This document shows, in pieces, positions 24,825 through 32,689 of a stretch of 64,000 nucleotides of DNA; within the stretch, counting starts at the first letter, position 1; each line of letters starts with the position of its first letter. The stretch is from NCBI RefSeq assembly GCF_020171315.1, contig NZ_JAIUZP010000013.1:83981-147980 (forward strand), written 5' to 3'. The position numbers were made by a program, and so were the translations under genes. Source of the DNA: Pseudooceanicola nanhaiensis. Lineage in GTDB: Bacteria > Pseudomonadota > Alphaproteobacteria > Rhodobacterales > Rhodobacteraceae. Below the pieces are notes generated by a model. The model was not told where the DNA came from. It did no database searches and worked only from the letters and a program-made list of their open reading frames with translations.

Positions 24825-27224
24825 ATGAGAAGAACGAAGAGCTGGATCACCTCCCTGCTGATCCTCCTGACCGTGACGATGGGCCTTGTGGCCCCGTCAG
24901 GGTCCCTCGCCCAAGAGGCCGCCGCCTCGACCGAGACCTCCGAGACACCGACGCCCAGCAACCTCGACCTGCTGTTGCAGGTGATCGAGAATGACGACAG
25001 CCGCGCCGCGCTGATCGATGAGTTGCGCGCCGCGCAGACGGAGAGCGAGACGCCTGCCGACGACAAGATCGTCGAGACGCTGGCCCCCGAGGGGCAGGTC
25101 CCGTCCGAGAGCCTGTCCTTCGGACGCCGGATCGCTCTGATCACGCAGGAGGTGGCCGAGGATACCGCCTCCAACCTGCAGAGCGCGTGGCATCAGATCA
25201 CCATGGCGCCGCAGGTCTTTCGCGGGCTGAACGGATCCGAGGCGGGCGTACTGCTGGAGGCGCTGAAGGAGCTGGCGCTTGTCATCGTTGTGACGGTCGC
25301 GGTCTTCCTCGTGCTGCGCCGGATGGGCAAATCGCTCTATGGCCGCATGGGCGCCACGGCGCAGAACAGCGGCATCGTGCGGACCGTCGCGCTCTTCCTT
25401 GCCTCGGTGATGATCGACGCGCTGATCGTCGTCGTCTCCTGGGCCGTCGGCTACCTGATTGCGACCCTGTTCCTGGGGAATTTCGGCCAGATCGCCATTC
25501 GCCAGACGCTCTACCTGAACGCCTTCCTGCTGGTGGAACTGGCCAAGGTCGCGGTGCGCATGGTGCTCTCGCCCTCGGCGCGCTACCTGCGGCCGATGCC
25601 GATCTCGAACGAGGCGGCAAAGTACCTGACGCGGCGGCTGAACTTCATGGTCGGCCTCGTGGGCTATGGCCAGCTGCTGATCGTGCCGATCATCAATGGC
25701 AATGCCTCCTTCGCCGCCGGGCGTGCGGTCTCGGCGCTGATTGCGCTGATCGTGGTCGCCCTTGCCATCTGGATGGTGCTGCGCAACCGGCGTGACGTGG
25801 CCGCCTGGCTTGAGCGCGGGGGCCAGTCCGAGGCGGACTATGCCGAGGAACAGGAGTTCCACCTCAAGGCCGAGCAGGAAGAGGCCGCGCTGGACTCCGC
25901 CGTGGCCGAGCCCACCGAGGACGGCGAGGGTGTCGAGACGGTGACCACCATGCGGGAGGAATTCCCCATGGGCACGCCCGAGACGCCCAAGCGCCGCGCC
26001 AATGCCTTCGAGTTCCTCGTGCGGCACTGGCACTGGCCGGTCCTGCTCTACCTCGTCAGCATGCTGGTGGTGGTTCTTGTGCAGCCGGGCGATGCCGCCT
26101 TCCGCTCGATGCTGAACTCGGCGCAGGTGCTTGTCGTGGCCCTGCTGGGCGTGATGCTGTCGGGTGTGCTGACGCGGGTCATGGTGCGGGGCGTGCAACT
26201 GCCCGACAACGTGACCGCGCGGCTGCCCCTGCTGGAGAAACGGCTGAACACCTTCGTACCCAAGGCGCTTTTCGTGCTGCGGTTCGTGATCTTCGTGATG
26301 GTCGTGGTCTTTGCCCTGAACGCGATCAGCGTGATCGACCTGAAGTCGTGGATGGCCAGCCAGTTCGGCCTGCAGGTGACGAGCAAGGTCTTCTCCGTCG
26401 CCGCTGTCCTGCTGGTGTCCTTCGCGATCTGGGTCGCGCTGACGTCCTGGGTGGATTACCGCCTGAACCCCGAGTTCGGCTCTGTCGCCACCTCGCGGGA
26501 ACGCACGCTGCTGACCCTGCTGCGCAACGCGGCGACCATCGCGCTAATCATCATCACGGCGATGTTCGTCCTGTCCGAGATCGGCCTCGACATCGCGCCG
26601 CTGCTGGCCTCTGCCGGGGTGCTGGGTCTGGCCATCGGTTTCGGGGCCCAGAAGATGGTGCAGGACATCATCACCGGTATCTTCATCCAGTTCGAGAACG
26701 CGATGAACGTGGGCGACGTGGTGACCGTGGGCGGGACCACCGGCTCGGTCGAGCGTCTGACGATCCGCTCCGTCAGCCTGCGCGACGTGACCGGCGCCTT
26801 CCACGTGATCCCCTTCTCCTCGGTCGACATGGTGACGAACTACGTGCGCGAGTTCGGTTATTCCGTCTGCGACATGGGCGTGGCCTACCGCGAGAATCTC
26901 GCCGAGGTGAAACAGGCCATGGTGGATGCCTTCGAACAGCTGCGCGCTGACCCGGATCAGGCCAAGAACATCATGGGCGATCTGGAGTGGTTCGGCCTCA
27001 ACAGCTTCGGCGACAGCGCCGTGGTCGTCCGGACCCGGATCAAATGCGTCGCGGGCACCCAGTGGGGTGTGGGCCGCGCCTACAACGGCGTGCTGAAAGA
27101 GATCTTCGATGAGCGCAACATCGAGATCCCCTTCCCGCACCAGACGATCTATCTGGGCGAGTCGAAGGACGGCAAGACGCAGCCCTTCCTGATCCGGAAG
27201 GACAAGGCCGGCGAGACCGCCTGA
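24825..27224 (+). CDS. Large mechanosensitive ion channel, MscS family
   Basis: A protein of 799 residues. It has a signal peptide (1-30, ending SLAQ), a periplasmic region rich in Glu and Thr, about 10-11 membrane helices, then the MscS pore and vestibule. The pore helix region reads LLASAGVLGLAIGFGAQKMVQ (split across ASAGVLGLAIGFG and AQKMVQD), followed by GIFIQFENAMNVGD and VTVGGTTGSVE. A charged cytoplasmic loop of about 60 residues breaks the membrane part in two. It resembles YbiO/YjeP-type channels, which open under hypo-osmotic stress. An in-frame ATG at 24792 is an alternative start but would precede the signal peptide. Confidence 0.9.
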   Translation: MRRTKSWITSLLILLTVTMGLVAPSGSLAQEAAASTETSETPTPSNLDLLLQVIENDDSRAALIDELRAAQTESETPADDKIVETLAPEGQVPSESLSFGRRIALITQEVAEDTASNLQSAWHQITMAPQVFRGLNGSEAGVLLEALKELALVIVVTVAVFLVLRRMGKSLYGRMGATAQNSGIVRTVALFLASVMIDALIVVVSWAVGYLIATLFLGNFGQIAIRQTLYLNAFLLVELAKVAVRMVLSPSARYLRPMPISNEAAKYLTRRLNFMVGLVGYGQLLIVPIINGNASFAAGRAVSALIALIVVALAIWMVLRNRRDVAAWLERGGQSEADYAEEQEFHLKAEQEEAALDSAVAEPTEDGEGVETVTTMREEFPMGTPETPKRRANAFEFLVRHWHWPVLLYLVSMLVVVLVQPGDAAFRSMLNSAQVLVVALLGVMLSGVLTRVMVRGVQLPDNVTARLPLLEKRLNTFVPKALFVLRFVIFVMVVVFALNAISVIDLKSWMASQFGLQVTSKVFSVAAVLLVSFAIWVALTSWVDYRLNPEFGSVATSRERTLLTLLRNAATIALIIITAMFVLSEIGLDIAPLLASAGVLGLAIGFGAQKMVQDIITGIFIQFENAMNVGDVVTVGGTTGSVERLTIRSVSLRDVTGAFHVIPFSSVDMVTNYVREFGYSVCDMGVAYRENLAEVKQAMVDAFEQLRADPDQAKNIMGDLEWFGLNSFGDSAVVVRTRIKCVAGTQWGVGRAYNGVLKEIFDERNIEIPFPHQTIYLGESKDGKTQPFLIRKDKAGETA

Positions 27225-27245
27225 GCCCTGCAGGCTGTGACATGA

Positions 27246-27279
27246 AAAAGGCCGGGCCCTGCAAGGGGTCCGGCCTTTC
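27246..27279. terminator. Bidirectional terminator between mscS and tetR
   Basis: A 13-base stem with one G-T pair (AAAGGCCGGGCCC/GGGTCCGGCCTTT) flanked by A-run and T-run. It serves the convergent ends of the channel gene and the TetR gene. Confidence 0.85.
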
Positions 27280-27318
27280 TGTCTCTGATCGGGCGCTCAG
27301 GCCCGGATCAAGCCCGGC

Positions 27319-27990
27319 TCACGCGCGGTACTTGGCAAGGAACATGGCCACCGCCTCGCGCGCAACGTATTCGATTTCCTCCGCCGTTGGCTCATCCTCG
27401 CGCCGTCCGAACATGCGCGCGCGCCAGGTACCGGTGGTGGCGAGTTCGACGAATTGCGCCGCGGCCAGTTCGAAATCCGGCACCACGAGGGTGCCCGCCT
27501 CGGTTTCCTCGCGCAGGAAGCCGTGCAGCCGTCCGAGGAAATGCGCAGCCCCCGCGTCATAGAACCGGCGGCCGAGGTCCGGCATCCGCTCCACCACGCT
27601 GATCACGATGCGCTGCGCCCGGATCACTTCCTCCGAGTTCAGCTGTTCCGACAGGCCCATGGCATAGGCCAGCAGCCGTTCCTCGATGCTGCCTGCCCCG
27701 ACGAGCCGTTCGAAGATGCCGTCGAAGAAATCCTGCCGCTTCTCCTCGACAAGGGCGACGAAGAGGTCTTCCTTGTTCTCGAAGTAGACATAGAGCGTGC
27801 CCTTCGACACGCCCGCCGCCTTGCAGATGCTGTTCATCGAGGCGGCGTCAAAGCCCTGTTCCACGAAGACACGCCAAGCGCCCACCAGAATTTGGTGGCG
27901 CTTCTCCGGGTCTTCGCCCGCGGCGTGGCGGCGCTTGAGCGCGCAGGCCTCTGCCTTCTCTGTGTGATCTTGCATGGTCATATGTGCCAT
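27319..27990 (-). CDS. TetR-family transcriptional repressor
   Basis: A TetR/AcrR regulator of up to 223 residues. The DNA-binding domain reads GAWRVFVEQGFDAASMNSI then AGVSKGTLYVYFENKEDLF, which is the canonical TetR helix-turn-helix. A ligand-binding helical domain follows. Three in-frame ATGs lie at 27990, 27981 and 27975 with no Shine-Dalgarno. A possible -10 (TTATAT) overlaps the first, so one of the later ATGs on a near-leaderless mRNA is plausible. It is divergent from emrAB, with two copies of a palindrome between, so it most likely represses the pump and itself. Confidence 0.9.
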   Translation of the reverse strand: MAHMTMQDHTEKAEACALKRRHAAGEDPEKRHQILVGAWRVFVEQGFDAASMNSICKAAGVSKGTLYVYFENKEDLFVALVEEKRQDFFDGIFERLVGAGSIEERLLAYAMGLSEQLNSEEVIRAQRIVISVVERMPDLGRRFYDAGAAHFLGRLHGFLREETEAGTLVVPDFELAAAQFVELATTGTWRARMFGRREDEPTAEEIEYVAREAVAMFLAKYRA

Positions 27991-27993
27991 ATA

Positions 27994-28013
27994 ATCGAAC
28001 CGACCGGTTCGAT
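27994..28013. promoter_or_regulatory. TetR operator site 1
   Basis: Perfect palindrome ATCGAACCG-AC-CGGTTCGAT, 9-base arms with a 2-base centre. It abuts the tetR start and fills the space between its possible -35 and -10, and ends just before the TTGATT -35 of the pump promoter. The same core recurs 38 bases further on. Confidence 0.75.
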
Positions 28014-28019
28014 GAAGTC

Positions 28020-28048
28020 TTGATTTTGCACCGCGACCTTTCTATGTC
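28020..28048 (+). promoter_or_regulatory. Putative emrAB promoter
   Basis: TTGATT (28020-28025) and TATGTC (28043-28048) with 17 bases between. It is flanked on both sides by the TetR palindromes, so a bound repressor would block it. The -10 is weak. Confidence 0.4.
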
Positions 28049-28051
28049 GTG

Positions 28052-28069
28052 TCGAACCGAGCGGTTCGA
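28052..28069. promoter_or_regulatory. TetR operator site 2
   Basis: Second copy of the palindrome, TCGAACCG-AG-CGGTTCGA, 8-base arms and 2-base centre. It lies just downstream of the putative -10 of the pump promoter and about 45 bases before the emrA ATG. Confidence 0.75.
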
Positions 28070-28113
28070 TTGGCTGCTCGCACCCCCTGCACGCCGATCC
28101 GAAAGCGCCCCCC

Positions 28114-29265
28114 ATGTCCCGCCAAGACCGTATTGACCCCGCCACCACCCCTGCCTCTTCCGTAAAGGCCGCCCCGCAGGCGCCCGCCGCCCCGGCGGAG
28201 ACCCCGCCGAAGGGCCGCAAGAAGCGGGTGCTGGGCGGCGTTGCGCTGATCGCGCTGCTGGTCGGGGGCTGGTACGGCTATGGCTGGTGGACCGAGGGCC
28301 GCTTCATGGTGGGCACCGATGACGCCTATGTGCAGGCGGACCTCTCGCTCGTCTCCTCCAAGCTGCAGGGCTATGTCGAGGAGATTCCGGTGCAGGCGAA
28401 CCAGCATGTCGCCAAGGGGGACGTTCTGGTGCGGATCGAGGACGGTGACTATCGCATCGCGCTGGAACAGGCACAGGCCAAGCTGCCGACGCTGGAACGG
28501 ACGCTGGCCCGGATCGACGCCCAGACCGTTGCCGCCCAAGCCAGCGTGACCCAGGCCGAGGCCGAACTCTCCGCCGCCGAGGCCGCGCTGCGCACCGCGC
28601 AGACGGCGCAGGTGCGCGCCGAGGGGCTGGCTGCGCGCAAGGTGACCTCGCAGGCCGATCTGGATGACGCCAATGAGACGCTGGAGACCGCCAAGGCCAA
28701 CCGCGCCGCCGCCGTGGCCGCGATCAAGGGCGCCGAGGCGCAGGTCGAGGTGCTGAAGGCCGAACGCGCCGAGAGCGAGTCGAACCGGCGCGAGCTGCAA
28801 CTCGACATCGATCAGGCGCAGCGTGACCTCGATCACACCGTGCTGCGCGCCCCCTTCGACGGCACCGTGGCGAATATCGCGATCGAGGAGGGCGAGCTGG
28901 TCAGCGTCGGCGCCCGTCTGGCCGCCGTCGTCCCGGATCACGGGCTCTACGTCGAGGCGAACTTCAAGGAAACGCAGCTGGCCGGCATCACCCCCGGCGA
29001 GACGGCACGGCTGAGCGTCGATGCCTTCGACGGGCACGAGATCAAGGGCAAGGTGGTCTCCATCGCCCCCGCCACGGGCTCTGTCTTCTCGCTGTTGCCC
29101 GCGGACAATGCCACCGGCAACTTCACCAAGATCGTGCAGCGGGTGCCGGTGCGCATCGAACTGCCCGAGGGCACCGAGGGCCTGCGCGCGGGCCTCTCCG
29201 TCGAGGTTGAGATCGACCGGCGCACCGCCCCGCTGGGCACCGCCGTGGCACAGGCGCTGAAATGA
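28114..29265 (+). CDS. emrA: EmrA-type membrane fusion protein (HlyD family)
   Basis: A 383-residue periplasmic adaptor. A cytoplasmic Pro/Ala-rich tail and one membrane helix (about residues 38-58) lead into the lipoyl half GTDDAYVQADLSLVSSKLQGYV (split as GTDDAYVQAD and KLQGYVEEIPV). A long Ala/Glu coiled coil spans about 105-235, followed by the second lipoyl part with LRAPFDGTVANIAIEEGELV (LRAPFDGTV) and beta-barrel region EANFKETQL. It links the inner-membrane pump to an outer-membrane channel. It overlaps emrB by 4 bases. Confidence 0.9.
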   Translation: MSRQDRIDPATTPASSVKAAPQAPAAPAETPPKGRKKRVLGGVALIALLVGGWYGYGWWTEGRFMVGTDDAYVQADLSLVSSKLQGYVEEIPVQANQHVAKGDVLVRIEDGDYRIALEQAQAKLPTLERTLARIDAQTVAAQASVTQAEAELSAAEAALRTAQTAQVRAEGLAARKVTSQADLDDANETLETAKANRAAAVAAIKGAEAQVEVLKAERAESESNRRELQLDIDQAQRDLDHTVLRAPFDGTVANIAIEEGELVSVGARLAAVVPDHGLYVEANFKETQLAGITPGETARLSVDAFDGHEIKGKVVSIAPATGSVFSLLPADNATGNFTKIVQRVPVRIELPEGTEGLRAGLSVEVEIDRRTAPLGTAVAQALK

Positions 29266-30818
29266 GCGCCGCCCCACATCAGGAACCCGAACTGACGCCG
29301 CGCCGAGTCGCGGCGTTCGTCGTCATGGTCTTCGGGATGTTCATGGCGATCCTCGACATCCAGATAGTCTCGGCCTCGCTGCCTGAGATCCAGGCCGGTC
29401 TCGGGGCGTCGTCGGACGAGATCAGCTGGGTCCAGACCTCCTACCTGATCGCCGAGGTCATCATGATCCCGCTCTCCGGCCTGCTGGGGCGGATGATGTC
29501 GACGCGCTATCTCTTCGCCGTCTCGGCGGCGGGGTTCACGGCGGCCTCCTTCATGTGCGCCACCTCGACCACGATCAACGAGATGATCCTCTGGCGTGCG
29601 CTTCAGGGCTTCCTCGGCGGAGGCATGATCCCCTCGGTCTTCGCGGCGGCCTTCACCATCTTCCCGGCCTCGAAACGCTCCATCGTCTCGCCGATGATCG
29701 GCCTCGTCGCCACCATGGCGCCGACCGTGGGCCCCACCGTGGGCGGCTACCTCAGCCACGCGATCAGCTGGCACTGGCTGTTCCTCGTGAACGTGCCCGC
29801 GGGGATCGGGGTAACCATCGGCGTGCTCGCGCTCGTGGATTTCGACAAGCCGGAGTGGAAACTCTTCGACAGTTTCGACTGGATCGGCCTTGGCGCGCTC
29901 GCCTGTTTCCTCGGCGCGATGGAATACGTGCTGGAGGAAGGGCCGGGCAACGACTGGTTCCAGGACGAGTTGGTGGCCGTGCTCTTCGTCGTCATGGTGA
30001 TCGGGGGCATCACGACCTTCTGGCGGGCCTTCACGCGGGAAAACCCGGTGGTGGATTTCTCGGCCTTCGGGAACATGAACTTCGCCGTGGGCTCGATCTT
30101 CAGCTTCGTCATGGGGATCGGGCTCTACGGGATGACCTATCTCTACCCGCTCTACCTCTCCTCGATCCGGGGCTACGACAGCCTGATGACCGGGCAGACG
30201 GTCTTTGTCTCGGGCCTCGCGATGTTCTTCACCGCACCGCTGGCGGGGATCCTGTCGTCCAAGATGGACTTGCGGCTGATGCTCCTGCTGGGCTTCGTGG
30301 GCTTCGGCACCTCGTCGTGGATGCTCACCGGCATGACGGCGGAGTGGGACTTTTACGAATTGCTCTGGCCGCAGGTGCTGCGGGGGATATCGCTGATGAT
30401 CTGCATGGTGCCGATCAACAACCTCGCCCTCGGGACGCTGCCGCCGGAGAAGATGAAGAGCGCCTCTGGCCTCTACAACCTGATGCGGAACCTCGGCGGG
30501 GCCGTGGGGCTGGCGCTGATCAACACGCTGCTGACGGATCGCGGCGCACTGCATGCCGCCCGGCTGAAGGAGGCGCTGAGCTGGTCCAACCCCGAGGCGC
30601 TGCGCCAGCTGAACATGATGGCGGCGAACCTCACCGCGCAGGGTGTGGACGGCGAGAGGGGCGCGCTGTCGCAGATGGCGGGCCGGGTGACGCAGCAGGC
30701 GACGGTGATGTCCTTCATCGATGTCTTCACCCTGTTGACGCTGCTCTTTGCTGGGCTGGCAGTGCTGGCGCTCGCCATGAAGCCGCCGCGGGCGGCGGGG
30801 GCAGGCGCCGGGCATTGA
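29262..30818 (+). CDS. emrB: EmrB/QacA-type multidrug efflux transporter (MFS, DHA2)
   Basis: A 518-residue 14-helix major facilitator. Typical parts are FMAILDIQIVSASLPEIQ at helix 1, SWVQTSYLIAEVIMIPL at helix 2, LGRMMSTRYLF as motif A, and FLGGGMIPSVFAA with PTVGPTVGGYLS as the drug-proton antiporter motif C. It exports drugs or toxic organics with EmrA. The ATG overlaps emrA, and a terminator follows 15 bases after the stop. Control by the adjacent TetR repressor is implied by the paired operators; the inducer is unknown but could be an aromatic acid given the neighbours. Confidence 0.92.
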   Translation: MSAAPHQEPELTPRRVAAFVVMVFGMFMAILDIQIVSASLPEIQAGLGASSDEISWVQTSYLIAEVIMIPLSGLLGRMMSTRYLFAVSAAGFTAASFMCATSTTINEMILWRALQGFLGGGMIPSVFAAAFTIFPASKRSIVSPMIGLVATMAPTVGPTVGGYLSHAISWHWLFLVNVPAGIGVTIGVLALVDFDKPEWKLFDSFDWIGLGALACFLGAMEYVLEEGPGNDWFQDELVAVLFVVMVIGGITTFWRAFTRENPVVDFSAFGNMNFAVGSIFSFVMGIGLYGMTYLYPLYLSSIRGYDSLMTGQTVFVSGLAMFFTAPLAGILSSKMDLRLMLLLGFVGFGTSSWMLTGMTAEWDFYELLWPQVLRGISLMICMVPINNLALGTLPPEKMKSASGLYNLMRNLGGAVGLALINTLLTDRGALHAARLKEALSWSNPEALRQLNMMAANLTAQGVDGERGALSQMAGRVTQQATVMSFIDVFTLLTLLFAGLAVLALAMKPPRAAGAGAGH

Positions 30819-30832
30819 TCCCCGGGACAAGG

Positions 30833-30863
30833 AAACGGGCGCGGGGGAAACCCGCGCCCGTTT
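30833..30863. terminator. Bidirectional terminator between emrB and the SulP gene
   Basis: A perfect 13-base stem, AAACGGGCGCGGG/CCCGCGCCCGTTT, with a GGAAA loop. The terminal T/A triplets serve both convergent genes. Confidence 0.85.
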
Positions 30864-30892
30864 GCGTCTCTAACCGGCGGTTTCGGCCCTGA

Positions 30893-32629
30893 TCACTGCG
30901 CCGCGAGGCGATCCTGCGGGCCGGTCAGCTTGCGCCATGCCTGATACTGCGACAGGAAGATCTCGCCGTTCAGGTGCTCCAGCAGGTGGGTCGAGCGCAG
31001 CTTGTCCATCACCGGGCCCTTCACCTCGGCGAGGTGCAGGCCCACGCCCATGTCGCAGAGCCGGGTGTTGATCGTCTCAAGGCTTTCCAGCGCCGAGAAG
31101 TCCACGTCGTTCACCGCCGAGAACATCAGCACCACATTGCGCACCGCCGTGCCCTCGCTCACGCGGGCCTGAAGCAGGTCTTCGAGGAAGCGGGCGTTGG
31201 CGAAGTAGAGGCTTTCATCCACCCGCAGCATGACCACGTCGGGGTGGGTTTCGACGTCATGGCGCAGGATGTTGCGGAAATGCTCGGTCCCCGGCACGAG
31301 GCCCACTTCGGCCACGTGGGGGCGCGAGGTCTTGAAGAGGTGCAGCAGGATCGAGAGACCGACACCGGCCCCGACACCCGCTTCGACGCCGACCAGCAGG
31401 GTCAGCAGGATCGTGGCGGCCACGGCAAGGAAATCGGCCCGGTTGTAGGCCCATGTCTTCTTGAGGATCGAGAAATCCACGAGGCTCAGGACGGCGACGA
31501 TGATCGTCGCCGCCAGCGTCGCCTTGGGCAGGTAGTGCACCAGCGGCGTCAGGGCGACGGCGGCAATGGCAAGGCCCACGGCGGTATAGGCACCCGCGGC
31601 CGGGGTCTCGGCGCCCGCGTCGAAGTTCACGACCGAGCGGGAGAAGCCCCCGGTGACCGGGAAACCGCCGGTGAAGGCCGCGCCGAGGTTGGCGGCGCCA
31701 AGGCCGATGAGTTCCTGATCCGGGTCGATCTTCTGGCGCTTCTTCGCGGCCAGCGTCTGCGCGACGGAGACGGATTCGACGAAGCCGATGATCGAGATCA
31801 CGATGGCCGGCACCAGCAGCTGTTGCAGCAGCGACGGCGAGAGGCCGGGCAGGGTGAAGGGCGGCAGGCTCTGGGGCACCTCGCCCACGATCTTGACCCC
31901 GTGACCGTCAAGACCGAGGCCCCATGCCGCCAGCGTCGTGGCGACGACGGCGGCGACGGGACCGGCCTTGGTGGCCACATCGGCCATCTTCGGCCCCAGC
32001 CCCATGGAGCGCAGCAGCGGCTTCAGCCCCTTGCGGACCCAGAACAGGAAGCCGGTCGCGGCAAGGCCGATCACGACGGTGATCCAGTTCGTCTCACCGA
32101 TATGCTCCAGCAGGCTCATGAGCATTTCGGGCAGCGTGTGCCCGTCGGCGCTGACGCCGAGGATATGCTTGAGCTGGCTGGTGGCGATCAGGATGCCCGA
32201 GGCGGTGATGAAGCCCGCGATCACCGGGTGGCTGAGGAAGTTGGCGAGAAAGCCGAGCCGGAAGAAGCCGAGCGCCATCAGGAAAACGCCCGAGAGCAGC
32301 GCCAGCGTCAGCGCCGCCACGGCATAGCCCGCGGTGCCCTGCGTGGCGATCTGGCCCACGGCGGAGGCGGTCAGCAGCGAGACCACGGCCACCGGCCCCA
32401 CGGCAAGCGCCCGGGAGGTGCCGAAGATCGCATAGAGGATGATCGGTGCGATCGAGGCATAGATCCCCGCCTCGGGCGGCAGCCCGGCGAGCAGCGCATA
32501 GGCCAGCGATTGCGGGATCAGCATGATCGTCACGATCACGGCGGCGATCATGTCGTTCGAGAAGGCGTCGCGGTCGTAGCGGCGGCCCCAGTCGAGGATG
32601 GGCAGGTAACGGCGAAGGCGGGCGGGCAT
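30893..32629 (-). CDS. SulP-family inorganic anion transporter with STAS domain
   Basis: A 578-residue transporter. The SLC26/SulP core has AAVIVTIMLIPQSLAYALLAG (QSLAYA motif), AVGPVAVVSLLT, the later GGFPVTGGFSRSVVNFDAGA (FPVTGGFSRS) and a C-terminal STAS domain (about 445-560). SulP proteins move sulfate, bicarbonate or other anions. It is the last gene of the leftward Rrf2 operon, 60 bases after the DUF442-SQR gene, so export of sulfite/sulfate or of thiosulfate-type products is a reasonable guess. The ATG follows a short gap with no terminator. Confidence 0.9.
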   Translation of the reverse strand: MPARLRRYLPILDWGRRYDRDAFSNDMIAAVIVTIMLIPQSLAYALLAGLPPEAGIYASIAPIILYAIFGTSRALAVGPVAVVSLLTASAVGQIATQGTAGYAVAALTLALLSGVFLMALGFFRLGFLANFLSHPVIAGFITASGILIATSQLKHILGVSADGHTLPEMLMSLLEHIGETNWITVVIGLAATGFLFWVRKGLKPLLRSMGLGPKMADVATKAGPVAAVVATTLAAWGLGLDGHGVKIVGEVPQSLPPFTLPGLSPSLLQQLLVPAIVISIIGFVESVSVAQTLAAKKRQKIDPDQELIGLGAANLGAAFTGGFPVTGGFSRSVVNFDAGAETPAAGAYTAVGLAIAAVALTPLVHYLPKATLAATIIVAVLSLVDFSILKKTWAYNRADFLAVAATILLTLLVGVEAGVGAGVGLSILLHLFKTSRPHVAEVGLVPGTEHFRNILRHDVETHPDVVMLRVDESLYFANARFLEDLLQARVSEGTAVRNVVLMFSAVNDVDFSALESLETINTRLCDMGVGLHLAEVKGPVMDKLRSTHLLEHLNGEIFLSQYQAWRKLTGPQDRLAAQ

Positions 32630-32689
32630 GGCGTGTCTCGATCAGGGAGGGGCAGGAGGCCGGGGCGCGGCGGGCGCCCCGGCGATGGA

